A DNA stretch of 64,000 nt, from the NCBI RefSeq assembly GCF_921293095.1, contig NC_060251.1:100488566-100552565 (forward strand), given 5' to 3'. A program made the position numbers and the translations under genes. Under the pieces are notes generated by a model, which had not been told where the DNA came from, did not search any database, and worked only from the letters and a program-made list of their open reading frames with translations. How positions within the stretch are numbered: position 1 is the stretch's first letter; every line of letters starts with the position of its first letter. Shown one piece after another: positions 1-10,586 of this stretch. This DNA is from Ischnura elegans (taxonomy: Eukaryota; Arthropoda; Insecta; Odonata; Coenagrionidae).

Positions 1-165
1 TAGCAGTAAAGATTTCTCGGGTCTTACAACAGGTAAGGCCCTCCATATCTCCTTCCAAAGTTTCGTCAAGCAACTTGCCCATCATCTTCAGGGATTCAGG
101 AATCCAAGATCCATTCATGCATTCAATCATTGAATTCCGAAATACCTGAAAAGCCATTAGCCATT
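1..165 (-). repeat. Penelope-type pseudo-LTR fragment (copy 1)
   Basis: This stretch reappears about 500 bases downstream (from 504) with only scattered differences. Read on the minus strand it carries an intact CTGAAGA box followed, after a short CAAG/CTTG stem, by GACGAAAC. That is the order of boxes in the hammerhead ribozymes known from Penelope-like element pseudo-LTRs. The family assignment rests on that motif and on similar sites elsewhere in the window; no reverse transcriptase lies next to it. Confidence 0.45.
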
Positions 166-495
166 CGGCAAAATATCTCCTTTATCGTGTCTGTCGGATA
201 TGGAATTATATTGGGGTTCTAATATGATTTTTTCAGTGTCAATATGAATATTATCTAATCTATATTGCTCTGTGGTAAGTCTGGGGAGAGATCTATCTTC
301 TCCTTTCTAATCCTACGCACAAGTTGAATTACTGAGTGAGTCAGAATGATCAGTTAAAATTCTTCACTTTTAAGTGTTATCTTAATTTAATAATAGGTAT
401 AGGAGAACGCAGCCCTGAACTTAATTTTCCTCTTTCCAATATATTACATATTATTTAATAAATATTTTTTAAATGTAATGTCTGGCTCTTTCCCG

Positions 496-745
496 GTGAA
501 CAATAGCAGTAAGATTTCTCGGATCTTGCACCGAGTTAAATCCTCCATATCTCCTTCCAACGTTTCGTCAAGCTACAAGCCCATCATCTTCAGGGATTCA
601 GGAATACAAAATTCATTCATGCATTCAATCACTGAATTCCTAAATCCCTGAGAACGATGGGCGAGTTTCTTGACGAAACGTACAAAGGAGATATGGAGGA
701 CCTTACCCGGTGCAAGATCGCGAGAAATCTTAACTGATATTTTTT
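496..745. repeat. Palindromic pseudo-LTR pair, about 85-bp arms
   Basis: The left arm (about 504-590) and the right arm (about 650-737) are imperfect reverse complements around a spacer of about 60 bases. Both arms contain GACGAAAC followed by a purine-rich stretch ending near GATATGGAGGA. The left arm also matches positions 1-120 in the same orientation. Inverted pairs of pseudo-LTRs are a known arrangement for Penelope-like elements. I infer two terminal fragments joined tail to tail rather than a host structure. Confidence 0.5.
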
Positions 746-874
746 TACATCCTTAATCACTAATTTCACTAATAAACCAGCGCATTTCTCTCCCATTGTA
801 TCCAAAATCTTGACTTATACATCTAAAACGAGGCGAAGCAAAAAACTCAGAAGTCAATTCACTTCTGACAGCCA

Positions 875-975
875 GTTTTTATTTATTTTTAAACTGCTGG
901 TGTCCAAACACCCCCTCCACTTGCCGAGAGACGTGTCTTGCGGGACAGTATGCAGATTTAGATACATGCCGGGAT
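875..975 (+). mobile_element. LINE 3'-tail fragment
   Basis: The stretch from CTGGTGTCCAAACACCCCCT to a degenerate GCAGATTTAGATACATG tail resembles the better preserved CR1-like 3' ends at 39110-39360 and 40388-40535, and the short tails at 17905 and 29345. These share an ACACCCCCTGCCA-like block and end in a repeated GTAGAT unit. It is a heavily 5'-truncated copy with no coding sequence left. Confidence 0.45.
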
Positions 976-1151
976 CCGGAAAGACACGGTAACTCGGGCA
1001 TTCTGCCTCGTCTATGATATGCAAGTGCAGGGGAGAGAGATAGAAGATACGTGCGGAAATATCCGAGGCGGAACGACTCAGGCTGGACGTGCGAGCACAC
1101 GGCGCTATCTGTTTTTCTTTTTTTTTATTCCTCTCGGCTTTTTTCCTCAGC

Positions 1152-1401
1152 CAAACGCCGAATGCGAATGCATCATATTTTCGGTTCGCTTACCTCAGCA
1201 CTTGTTGCGAATCCGACGCATAATTTATCGGCGTCGTCTCTTTCCACGAACGGTACGAATAGTACACTCGAGAACCTGGCAGAATGGTCTCGCGCGTCCA
1301 GAGAGGCATTTGAATTCCATGAGAACCGGATCGAGTGGTATAAATTTTTTTTGCCTACAAAAATAATATTCGGAATAAGTCGACAACGAGAAGTCGCTTA
1401 A
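1152..1401 (+). CDS. Candidate exon fragment, product unknown
   Basis: A strong acceptor precedes it: a long T-rich tract from about 1110 ending CCTCAG at 1151. Starting with the third base of the exon, one frame stays open to the stop at 1399-1401. It encodes about 80 residues, including NLAEWSRASREAFEFHENR and FFLPTKIIFG. Base composition is richer in CG dinucleotides than the flanks. No family is recognised; the FFLPTKIIFG string is only vaguely like the start of iron alcohol dehydrogenases, which is not enough to assign it. The 3' end runs into the tandem duplication at 1340-2075, so part of the frame is repeat sequence. It could equally be transposon-derived. Confidence 0.2.
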
Positions 1402-1451
1402 GGCTTCATAAGGTAGACATTTTATTTGCGCTAAAAATTCTATGATTTCAC

Positions 1452-1505
1452 AGTGTATTATTATTATTATTATTATATTATATATTATCATATTATATTA
1501 TATAG
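1452..1505. repeat. AT-rich microsatellite (TAT/ATT type)
   Basis: Runs of TTA and ATAT units with no other bases apart from two interruptions. It lies within the first copy of the surrounding tandem duplication and is absent from the second copy, so it expanded after duplication. Confidence 0.8.
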
Positions 1506-1677
1506 TATTATTGCAATTAATGCTAATTAATGCCGTGTTTTTTAATGAAATCTCCATAATTAACCAAATATATCCCGATTGGTCAACGAGAAGTAATGGA
1601 TATCATTTATGTGGCAACAAAAATAATGCTCAACTGTATTTAAATACACCAAACGATGAAGTTCACCATGAAAAAAT

Positions 1678-1740
1678 ATTTGACTTAGCCAGGATTCGAA
1701 CCCGGATCTCCCAATTTCCTGCACTGCTTTTGTATAAAAA
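1678..1740 (-). repeat. tRNA-like SINE head relic (family C)
   Basis: On the minus strand the text GATCCGGGTTCGAATCCTGG is a textbook B box with T-arm stem, followed by the start of an acceptor-like stem. Positions 45157-45185 carry nearly the same block, so this is a dispersed SINE head rather than a tRNA gene. No cloverleaf can be completed: the A-box half is replaced by T-rich DNA. Confidence 0.5.
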
Positions 1741-2417
1741 TATTTTTAATGATTCTTTCGAGCATTCCCTTAGATAATTATCATCAAAATATCTACCAGA
1801 TAATATTTTTTTTATTTTGTCAAAAAAAATTATATACCGAATAATTCGACGACGAAAAATCGCTTCAGGCTCGATTAGGTGGGCATTTCAGTTGAGCTAA
1901 AAATGCTTAACTTTCACGATGCTAATGGCTTCACATTAATGCTGTGTTGGATTTTTAATAACAGCTGCATAATTAGCGATATATATTCCGATTGGTCTGC
2001 GAGAAGTTATGGGATACATTTAAATAACAACGAAAATTAATATTGAACTATGTTTAAGTGATTTAAACAATTCAATCGTTAATTTGCTAAGGTAAGTATC
2101 ATTATTTCCTCTACTCGTACCTCTAACGCTTCTTCTGCATCTCCGCTATAGCGATCTTTAGATGAACTAATTCACTATCGTCAGGATTAGTGCAATCTTT
2201 CCAAGACACCTCTAGGGAAATCTTTTGAAAAACGAACTGTTTAGATAGAAAATAAAAGTCGGTACCGAGTTGGATAAATCTCAGTATGACATGAAAGTAA
2301 TCTCCCCACGCTTAAAAAGAGTCAGAATAGAAATCTTCATTCGTGGTGACAGCGCTTCATTCAAAATATCATTGGCTAACAATAGGTAGCGAGGCTGTGT
2401 TAACACGCGTAGGAAGA

Positions 2418-2505
2418 GAATAACCGTGGGTAAAGTAATTGGCTGTTGACCGGCGAGTTCTCGGTTCAAATATCAGGTGATGTAGATGGGACACTCCAAT
2501 AAAAA
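2418..2505 (+). repeat. tRNA-like SINE head relic
   Basis: A degenerate A box (GTGGGTAAAGTAATTGG) lies about 30 bases before a B-box-like GGTTCAAATATC, followed by a unique stretch and a short A-run at 2502-2509. The spacing matches a tRNA-derived SINE. Only one copy was seen, so the call is tentative. Confidence 0.35.
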
Positions 2506-4009
2506 AAAACCCTTCCATTTGAGGTGACCGTAAAGAAATTGTTCCCATCCGTCCCATGAACGTATGAGGTTCACACGCCTCTTGTTGCGTAAGGGGTCAG
2601 CCTTTATCAGAACATATCCAACCTTTAGGTAAAGATGAAACTACGTAAGGGTAAATTATTTCTTTGACTTTTGATTGATCCAAATCCTCAGGGTGGTGTA
2701 TTGAGACAATAATACTTTCAGCACGTACCGGAAGGTTATTCTCATATCTCAAAGTGATTTGTGAAACGAAACCCTCTTTAGGATCCGGATTGTGTATGTT
2801 ATTTATAAGTGCGGATCTTCAACAATGCCGTCATCATTCGAGCATTTGCGACCAAAATCTCTGCGAGAACAAGGTACATTTAGTTATAAAGGAACTAAAA
2901 ATGATAAAATATTGATTTAGAAATAGATATAACATACCACGACCTGAAATTGCAGTCGAAACTGACTTACATGTCCCTTTCATTAAAATGACTAAAATAT
3001 ATAATGCTAAAAGCATTCATAATTTTTATTTGAAAGAATCGTAAAGATCGAGTGAAATGTCAAAATGAGCAATGGAGTCGTTTCAAGAAGAATAGAATTA
3101 AAGAGAATTTTTTTTAACCCGCAATCAGTCCAACGCGAGGCATGATGGTGTGAAGAAAACGATAATGGACGGACGGAAAAAAATGGAATGATGGCCCTGT
3201 ATGAGATGTAGAGGTCAAGATTTTGGATAAAAATGAAAAGAAATACGCTGGTTAATTAGTGAATTTAGTGATTGAGGATGTATAATAATACGTATAAAAT
3301 GATATTAAAAAATTTGGCTAAGAAGAAAATTGTGTGCAGGGCTGCATTGAGTCAATTTTAAGGTTGAACTTTGAAGAATCTTTTTGACCAATGATGACGA
3401 TGACACCTTAGTAAAGTTTCGAAGACTGATAAATGTACCAAAAACCCAAATGGAATATTTATTATGCATGGCGAAATAATTTTCATTTCCCGCTACCTCA
3501 GTTAGTCTTTCATTCTCTAGTTTTTCGTTTATTCATACGTACTTTTTACCCAATACATTTTATATTTTTACTCCAATGCGGCACGCTATGATCCCCTCAG
3601 GTGCCTCGGAAGATATTCCGCATTTCTAGCCTCTGCTGTTATATTTTTGAACGCGCCATACCGTCCGTGGAAAACTCCGATAAATAATTCAGCATCCGTG
3701 ACGCATCTCGAGGTAACCGGGGAGAATATAGGCGTTCCTTGCCTGTTCTTTCCTTTTCTATACATTCAGGGTGAGTAAGGTGACACGTATATTTAAAAAA
3801 AAAAAAACTCGGGAAGTGGAGTAGGGATGTGTTTATGGAGGACACGAGACCGGTCGAATGGGATTTTGAAGATGAACCACCAAAACAACTTTAGTAGGAT
3901 CAAGGTCAAGCTTGTAAGAGCATCAGGAACTAAAGGAAGAAACAACCGTATTATATGAGATACGAACTGCTCGTAAATTCGTAACCAATGAATCTTAAGA
4001 TGTGAAAAT
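2506..4009. other. Stretch with no supported feature
   Basis: AT-rich sequence with only short chance frames. The frame at 3639-3845 on the minus strand depends on a poly-T run and shows no motif. An A-run at 3795-3806 and a stop-dense surround suggest old decayed repeat DNA. Confidence 0.5.
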
Positions 4010-4290
4010 AGACTACTGCAGTGTCCTTTAATTTACTTATGGGGAGGTAGAGCAATCTCATATCAGCATGGCTCAAAATTTTTAGTCCGAACTCTGGTGA
4101 TAACTGCTCTCAGAATAAAGGAAAATATAGCATTTAAACCACTGTGCCATTTGGAGTAGGCAAACAACAGCTGAGGTCACTTGCACCTTGAGGGAAAGAC
4201 AGGTAAGGAAGGGTGGAGAGAAACCCGGCGTCGTCATTAGCCCAATCTTAACGAACTGCACCAAGGAAACCACGGCTTAAACCTTCCGTG
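4010..4290 (-). repeat. SINE family A copy (body and tail)
   Basis: Read on the minus strand it contains CCGTGGTTTCCTTGGTGCA, then GGGTTTCTCTCCACCCTTCC, then a CAGCTGTTG block. This is the same order as in the plus-strand copy at 34465-34790 and in copies near 42120, 54060, 54740 and 55290. Its 3' tail (4010-4125) is repeated at 7258-7375. The tRNA-like head is missing. Confidence 0.65.
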
Positions 4291-4854
4291 ATTGCGCATA
4301 GAAAAATTACGCGAACGGCTGTGTGGGGTGGGTATCTCAGGTGCCCCTTTTATATTTCATCAATTATATGCTGTATTTTAGTCTTTCCTGGAATTCAACG
4401 CCATGGCTCTGTTTTTACTGATATTATATCTTGTTTTGTATAATTTATAAATACATTGTAGGCTACATTTAGGTTTTCACAATGATTTCGTGCGAAATGG
4501 CAGAAATCTTTCATATTTTGCTATAGAAAAATGTATATCGAATATTATGCTAAGAAAAAACATATACAAAAGTTGCCATCATGTAGAATATTGGCGTTAT
4601 TGAAAATATAGTATAATAATATTTATTGCATTCAACTTTTATCCCTGCACTCATATGACAAACAAGTTTTTAGTTACCGCAACAATAATAAGCTCTTATA
4701 AAAAAAATTTTTTTAAAAACCAGCCTTTATATTTAGATTACAGGGGATGAGCAATGTTTATATATGACACAAAGCAAAAAAACTCAGTGACCCCGAAAAA
4801 CCAAAAGTGACGTATTAAAAAAGTCACTATATTTATTAAATTTTCAGTGAATGG

Positions 4855-4955
4855 TAAGCCCCCTATGTTTCAAAATGCCACCCCTATGCTTTTAAATGCC
4901 TACCCCTATGTTAAAAATGCCACCCCCCTATGTTAAAAATGCCACCCCGTACGTT
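4855..4955 (+). repeat. Minisatellite, unit about 21 bp
   Basis: Four to five units of a CCCCTATGTTAAAAATGCCA-type repeat, with single-base changes and a variable number of Cs between units. The first two units are the most diverged. It lies in a region that also holds a CAAA/CAGA microsatellite at 5262-5302. Confidence 0.8.
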
Positions 4956-5261
4956 TTATGTAACGGTAAAACAATATTCAAACATTTACAAAACCTTACA
5001 ATTGTTAATAAATATATGAAGATCATAATTAGCTGTTGTACAGTTTTCACAAATTAAATGTATGCACGAAAATCGACCATTTGGAACTTCTTAGATCAAA
5101 AACATGTTTTGGGGGGCTATAGGTTGACTGGGGGGTGGTTAAAGGGGGGTTGGAGAGAAAAAGTTATATTTTCATGTATTGTCATCGGAAATGAAGAAGT
5201 GTGCAAAATTTCAGCGTTTTTGCTTCACATGAAGTGAGTCAAATTTGAGTTACAAGATTTG

Positions 5262-5302
5262 TACCAGACAGACAGACAAACAAACAGACAAACAAACAAA
5301 CA
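5262..5302 (+). repeat. CAGA/CAAA tetranucleotide microsatellite
   Basis: Alternating CAGA and CAAA units. Such runs often sit at the ends of insect transposons, but no element ends could be defined here. Confidence 0.8.
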
Positions 5303-5504
5303 GGTTGGTGAGTTGATATAAAGGCTGGAAAAATTGAAGTTTTCAAAAACATTTTATGTGTAAAAAATTATTCGTCGCCTAAATAACGACAAAGTGGGTC
5401 AGCTGAAACAAAAACAAAACAAACAAAATATCAAAGGGACAAAATGAAAAAATATATAATACATTAACAACACTAAGTTTGGGAAAACTAAGTTACCCCG
5501 CACC

Positions 5505-5690
5505 CCGGAAGGGTTAAGCCCTATACGACGGACGTAGTGTTACGGTTGAATTGGTGTCCACGAATCATTCATGCATGGATCGGACAGTCTCTGAAAATTC
5601 TCTGCCACCGTCGGGAATTGAACCCGAGCCCACGGGTTAGGAAGCCAACACTCTATTCACCACACCAACCTGATCCCCCACGTATTTCAT
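5505..5690 (-). repeat. SINE family A copy with tRNA-like head
   Basis: The minus strand begins near 5687 with GGTTGGTGTGGTGAATAGAG (A-box region) and continues with a GTGGGCTCGGGTTCAATTCC B box. This is followed by a GGTGGCAGAGAATTTTCAGA body shared with the copies at 34500 and 41725. The 3' part stops after the family's TCCGTCG-like block, so the copy is truncated. It is the clearest tRNA-derived promoter of family A in the window, although no complete cloverleaf forms. Confidence 0.7.
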
Positions 5691-6122
5691 TCCACAATGT
5701 GTATAAATAGATGTGATTGCCCCATCTTAAAAAGACGTTATATTACCTCAGTCATGTGAATTAAATGTAAGGAAACCAACTAATAAACGTTCCTAAAATT
5801 GTCATTCCCCACGTCATTGGATGAAACATCAAAACAGACACACACTAAATTTCTGGATTGACAAAGGGCAACTCAAATCTCTATAGCGAATTTTATGTTA
5901 ACTCACGAAGACTTTACTGGCTGACAATGAGCCACAATAAACAAGACTTGTGCAAAAACGAAACCAAAATTTATGCCACAATATATAGCAATCTTTGGAC
6001 ATGGATTGGTACAGATGTTGCATAATTAGCATATACGACAAACGTACTCGTAGACATGATATCATTATTCGGCGTCGCTTATTCGTCACCAACCTTTAGT
6101 ATTCTGCCTCCTACAAATTTAG

Positions 6123-6609
6123 AGATCCTGTGTTCAAATAAATGCCAAGAAATTTCATTGAAAAATATTGCGTTACTGGAGAACACATAATAAAAAGATG
6201 TTTTAGCCCGCGTAACACAAGACAAGATAAAGTAAAAGATATAGATCCTGAAAGTGAAATAGTAGAAAGAGAAGAAGAGATCCTGTGTTCAAATCAATGC
6301 CAAGAAAATTTCATTGAAAAATATTGCGTTACTGGAGAACACATAATAAAAAGATGTTTTAGCCCGCGTAACACAAGACAAGATAAAGTAAAAGATATAG
6401 ATCCTGAAAGTGAAATAGTAGAAAGAGAAGAAGAGATCCTGTGTTCAAATCAATGCCAAGAAAATTTCATTGAAAAATATTGCGTTACTGGAGAACACAT
6501 AATAAAAAGATGTTTTAGCCCGCGTAACACAAGACAAGATAAAGTAAACATTGGTCATAATCATTGCCCGTATATTTCCGAGAACATTTGTCCTAATATT
6601 GCGCCGTAA
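6123..6609 (+). CDS. Candidate last exon built of three 156-bp in-frame repeats; product unknown
   Basis: Three head-to-tail units start at 6123, 6278 and 6434. Units 2 and 3 are identical over their shared length. Unit 1 differs by one substitution and a one-base deletion. A full unit is 156 bp (52 codons), so the frame continues across junctions. Each unit encodes a four-cysteine block (CSNQCQENFIEKYC, then IIKRCFSPRNTRQDKV) followed by an acidic stretch (PESEIVEREEEIL). Unit 3 switches into a unique tail ending in CPYISENICPNIAP and a stop. A plausible splice acceptor (CTCCTACAAATTTAG) ends at 6122 and an ATTAAA lies at 6622. The deletion in unit 1 shifts its frame relative to the acceptor-linked cysteine block, so the longest ATG-started frame begins at 6142 inside unit 1. 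No family is recognised. Coding status is inferred from frame conservation only. Confidence 0.4.
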
Positions 6610-7257
6610 CGCATAGATTGAATTAAATATGGAAGGATTACCCAAAATGCGATATTTCAGTCGCGTGGGACACTTATTTCTCTAAACAAAGGAAAGAGTC
6701 CGTACCAAATAATGTTCAACGAATCTTCACTTGGAATATTGTTCTAGTAATTATAAGACACATTTCTTTTTTTTGTACATCAACGTAAAAACAGCCAACT
6801 GAAGAATGTCCTTATCTTAACCTCCTTTCTCAAGCATTTCAGGATTATTAAAAAAGTCAAGTAATTGATTCATTAAATAAGTGATCCCGTGAATTATGCG
6901 CAAAATTAAAAGAAAAAATCCAATTAATGAATTTTCTATTCAGCTTGACATGAGGCTAAACGACTATTAATGAAAGCTATTGAGATGTGTGTGCACTAAT
7001 ATTCTTGTCAGAGGAAGCACCCGTAAGGTTAAGGGTGTCTCGCCGTCAAGCAGATGAGCTATTAATGCCCTACATCAAAGGGATAAGGAATTTCCACAAG
7101 CTCGGCTACCACAGGAATTTTTAGCTCGACACCCATTGATCTTAATTATAATACCGTGCCTTAGCACCGGCACTAGCTCTACTTTTGGCCTAGATTTTCT
7201 AAAAACGGCCCTTATAGCTTCAAAGGCTCTCAGCTATGAGGGCAAGGGAAGAAATTA

Positions 7258-7375
7258 GATTGCTTCAGTGCCCTTCATTTGCTTAAGGGGTGGTAGAGCT
7301 AACTCATATCTGCTATCAAATATTTTAGGCCGAACATGAGTGCTAATCGTGCTGAAAATAAAAGAAAGTAATTTT
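7258..7375 (-). repeat. SINE family A 3'-tail fragment
   Basis: It matches 4010-4125 in the same orientation: both have a TTYAGTGYCCTT start, a GGTAGAGC block, CTCATATC, and TAGKCCGAAC. It contains only the tail portion, so it is a strongly truncated copy or the relic of an older element. Confidence 0.55.
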
Positions 7376-8580
7376 AAAATTTTTCTATTAATTATACTAA
7401 TATTTTTAAACTTTGTACAATATTATTAAAGATATTATTTTATTAATGAAATACCCTACTAATCTAAAAAGTATTTCCCACCATATTGAACACTAAGGCA
7501 AGGCGTTTAAAGATTATTTTATCTTTCACCATTGTCTTGTTCATTTGTAAGGGATTTTTCACAGTTCAAGAAACAATTAAAAATAAAATACGTCATATTC
7601 TGTCCGTTGATAGTATACGATAGTATTCAAGTTAATTTATCCTTGAAAATCATTGATCAATCTAACAATTTCTTATCTCCTATAACTTGCTATGATTCTC
7701 GGATTTATTAACCAAAATTGGTGTCCATTCTCAACTTTGGTCCAGTGCTTATTGGAGTCAAATATATTTGTCAAGATATCAGAATATATTTTGCCTTAAT
7801 TAGTTATAAAAATTATTGGATATTTCCCGTTAAATTTTAAATTAGCACTGAAAGAAATTTTACATGAATAATAAATGTATAAAGCGCAATATTTCAAATC
7901 TTTAATAACAAAAGCTAAGGCTCCCACGTATTTACAAAAATATAACAGGATATAGTAATTATGAAATTATTACTACGTATCTTTACTTTATTTTATACAT
8001 TACATAAAATATCTAACTAAATAACTACGTTACTTTAGAACGTAGCTTAGAACAATGACAGGAAAGGTTTTATTCATACTTTCATTGGAATAGGAAAGGC
8101 GAGACAGTAAAAAATTTCGAATGCATCTTAAATTAGTTTACTTCATTAAGAAATACAAAATAGCACCCATTCAAGTCATAACAGCCTTTCAAAAATTAAA
8201 CTACACAACTAAAATTTATGCATATATTACATTAAAACATCAAAAGTATTTCAAAATTCTCACACAAATACTTGCAGTGACATATAATCGTGAAGCACAT
8301 TTAACACAAAGAAACAAAAACAATGCGTTAGGTCAAATCGCTAATTTAAAACAATATCACCCAAGCAAAAAAATCAGACACCACACATTTTCCAAGTACA
8401 TAGAATATACATAGGCAAATACAAAATGGACATGCCACTAGAATACCACACTGCTTTAGCCAGAGGAAAGTCTCGCATCACAATTCAATTAGGAGATATA
8501 AACATTTTATTCACATTAACAATTCCATGGCATTGACTTTCCTCTGTTACTCCCCCTCCCCACGTAGAGGGAGCAGTATG
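7376..8580. other. AT-rich stretch without a supported gene
   Basis: The plus frame 8121-8414 (97 codons) is lysine, isoleucine and tyrosine rich with no motif and reads like AT-biased chance. If the minus-strand exons at 8867-9147 are real, this interval would hold their 3' UTR; TTTATT at 8506-8511 would be an AATAAA signal on that strand. Confidence 0.45.
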
Positions 8581-8586
8581 GATTTG

Positions 8587-8609
8587 AGGGGGAGGGAGGG
8601 TGGGGAGGG
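8587..8609 (+). other. G-quadruplex-forming run
   Basis: Five G-runs of three to five Gs are separated by single A or T bases. This meets the usual four-run, short-loop rule for a G-quadruplex. It lies on the strand opposite the candidate minus-strand exons, in their possible 3' UTR. Confidence 0.6.
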
Positions 8610-8866
8610 AATTTTAATACAGGAAGGGACAATTAGTGTTAATAATACTACTACTGCTACCAAAGGCATACAATGTTAGGCACTCACTCACTCACTCAAA
8701 TCAAGCAACATACGTCATTCACACAACTACGATACACCCCAAGCTTCGGTACCCAGCAGCCCCCATGAGTTCCAAAAAGTACGGACCCCAACAGCCTAAT
8801 CAATAATGGCCCTAGCTAATAAGAAACGTTGATGGCCTAAGTACTAAGCCGGAACTATCGAATTTC

Positions 8867-8959
8867 CTAATAGATAAGATACGCATGTTGACGACCTAAG
8901 AATCTAATTCGCTCGTGCATCGCATCATTCCTACTCTCCTGCCTAAATCTACCGCAATG
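8867..8959 (-). CDS. Candidate alternative terminal exon, minus-strand array
   Basis: On the minus strand a pyrimidine-rich acceptor (TTGTTGTTTCCTTTCAG) is followed directly by 31 codons in phase 0, including the TAG stop. The peptide is charged (HCGRFRQESRNDAMHERIRF and a tyrosine-rich end). It is one of several phase-0 cassettes on this strand between 8.9 and 11.9 kb. It shows no sequence match to the KSS/EED cassettes, so membership in the same gene rests on position and phase only. Alternatively it is a chance open stretch behind a good acceptor. Confidence 0.3.
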   Translation of the reverse strand, partial: HCGRFRQESRNDAMHERIRFLGRQHAYLIY

Positions 8960-9045
8960 CTGAAAGGAAACAACAAACACATTACAATAAATAAATTACA
9001 ATAGCACACCACAATAAAAAGCACACTAAAATAGACTAAGGTCCA

Positions 9046-9147
9046 CTACTGATCACAACTCCAGGTCAAATGCTTCATTTCTTCAATCTTCTGCTCTTGA
9101 GGTACACTTCGACGCTCCTCTTCTCCATGACAACGCAGCAGCGTCAC
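9046..9147 (-). CDS. Candidate terminal exon with QEQKIEEMKH motif
   Basis: The acceptor TTTTTTTTGCAACAG precedes 34 codons in phase 0, ending in TAG. The peptide contains CHGEEERRSVPQEQKIEEMK. The QEQKIEEMKH string resembles EEQKVEMIKH in the internal exon at 10491-10586, which also starts in phase 0 and has a donor. Splicing that exon to this one would keep the frame. The product family is not recognised. The shared motif makes chance less likely, and RNA evidence would settle it. Confidence 0.4.
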   Translation of the reverse strand: MTLLRCHGEEERRSVPQEQKIEEMKHLTWSCDQ

Positions 9148-9983
9148 CTGTTGCAAAAAAAAGGCATCACCTGTAGTCATGATAGAACTAACAACTGCAT
9201 TCTCAGGATGAGAAATGCATTTTAAATGATAATATCTCACGGAAGACATGAACTATTCTGGACATCATTAGATGATTCAAATCAATTTACTTATATGCGC
9301 GAAAATATATTTTTCTAGTAAATTAATGCCTAACTGTAAATGGTAAGAATTTGAGAGTTTAATTAAGTCCAAGCAAAATGACGTACTGCAAAACTTATTA
9401 TATTGACTTCCGTAAATGATGGTCTATGAGATTCAAGTGTATAAACACACAGTACAGTATGAGGTTGGAAACTGGAGTAGTGATACAACATTACGGTTAT
9501 GATTGCATGAACATTATATACAGGGGTAGACAAGTTCATTAAAAAAATAAAATGTATAAATATTTCATGACACCAAGGGAAGAATATGGTAGTTCTTTTC
9601 AGAAATATGGCTGAATAACAACGTTACATCATTAATATTTGTATTTAATACATCCAGTGAACTCATTAAGAAACCAAATAAAGGTTTCCTTTATGATCCA
9701 TTTCACAGAAAAATGCAGTCTCACCAATAAATATGACAAATGACCAATTGTCTCACGAGTGGAAGAAGAGAATTTAAAGCAAGGTGGTTCTATTAAAAAC
9801 AATAGCTCACTATAACTGGCTCAAAAATTTTTGTTACATTGGAGAGGTTTCACCCGATGAAGGAAGAATACATAATTTCATTGTGTAGCATTCCTTTTCT
9901 TAAAAACAGAATAATATTTTTTAAATTTAGTTTTAAGGGTCAAAACTATTGAATCAATTGAAAAACAAAGAAATTATTTCTTA

Positions 9984-10055
9984 CTATGTAGTAATCACCG
10001 CCAATTCGTGTTCACAATCCCGATCAGTACTGCCTTTTTTCCCCAGACTTCGGTT
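9984..10055 (-). CDS. Candidate short terminal exon
   Basis: A CAACTCATCCCCAG acceptor on the minus strand is followed by 24 codons in phase 0 with a stop. The peptide includes NRSLGKKGSTDRDCEHELAV. A weak donor (GCG then GTGATT) lies inside the frame, so it could also be an internal exon of about 57 bases. It is the weakest member of the array, included because phase and strand agree with its neighbours. Confidence 0.22.
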   Translation of the reverse strand, partial: NRSLGKKGSTDRDCEHELAVITT

Positions 10056-10490
10056 CTGGGGATGAGTTGCTGCTTTAATGAGAAAAAAGTATTTTAATAT
10101 ACAGCCAGCATTTCAACAGAGAAAGCAATAATGTAACAAGCAAATCAAATCAATGAGGCTGATGAGAAAACCATGGATATTAATTTAATGCGGAATTTTT
10201 CTAGTTAAGAAAGACAAATCCTCAAAACAATTGCAGATTAACATTGCATATTTTAATAATTTATTCACAACTCGCGGGAAAATGCAATAGAAATGTGGGA
10301 CATATGTTATCAATATTGTCTCTTTACGTTACATTGGCTATGAAAATGACGAAAAAATTAAATTTTTGCTCAAAATAGTACGATAGTTTAGAGGAGGACT
10401 TTCGTACCCGTACTTGATTGAACCAAAAGGATAAGGAGATAACAAGTAACAAAAAATATTAATATGAATGGAGATGGAACCTAATCTTAC

Positions 10491-10586
10491 TGTGATGTGT
10501 AGGCGCCAGATACGTAGCTCATCAGGAAGCGAAGAAGCATGCTTTATCATTTCAACCTTCTGCTCTTCAAATCCGATGTGTTGAAC
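10491..10586 (-). CDS. Candidate internal exon, 32 codons, phase 0 at both ends
   Basis: The minus strand shows a branch-point-like TACTAAT, a pyrimidine tract and CCCCAG, then 96 coding bases, then a consensus donor (ACA then GTAAGA). The peptide starts VQHIGFEEQKVEMIKH and continues SSLPDELRIWRLHIT. The first 23 bases after the acceptor are the same as in the cassette at 10833-10979, which is part of the same tandem duplication. The symmetric phase means it can be skipped or included without a frameshift. The downstream partner could be 9046-9147. Function unknown. Confidence 0.42.

Larger units (their letters stand above)
1340..2075 (+). repeat. Diverged tandem duplication, period about 475 bp
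   Basis: Positions about 1365-1660 and 1835-2075 align in the same orientation. Both carry CGACRACGARAARTCGCTT, then TGAGCTAAAAATKCT-like text, an AATTAATGCYGTGTT block, and ATATATYCCGATTGGTC followed by GAGAAGT. The first copy is interrupted by an AT-only microsatellite (1452-1500) and a tRNA-like fragment. Divergence looks like roughly a quarter of sites, so the duplication is old. Its nature is unknown. Confidence 0.6.

Noticed and set aside
8121..8414. 97-codon plus-strand ORF
   Set aside because: AT-biased residue content, no motif, no splice context, and antisense to a better candidate transcript.
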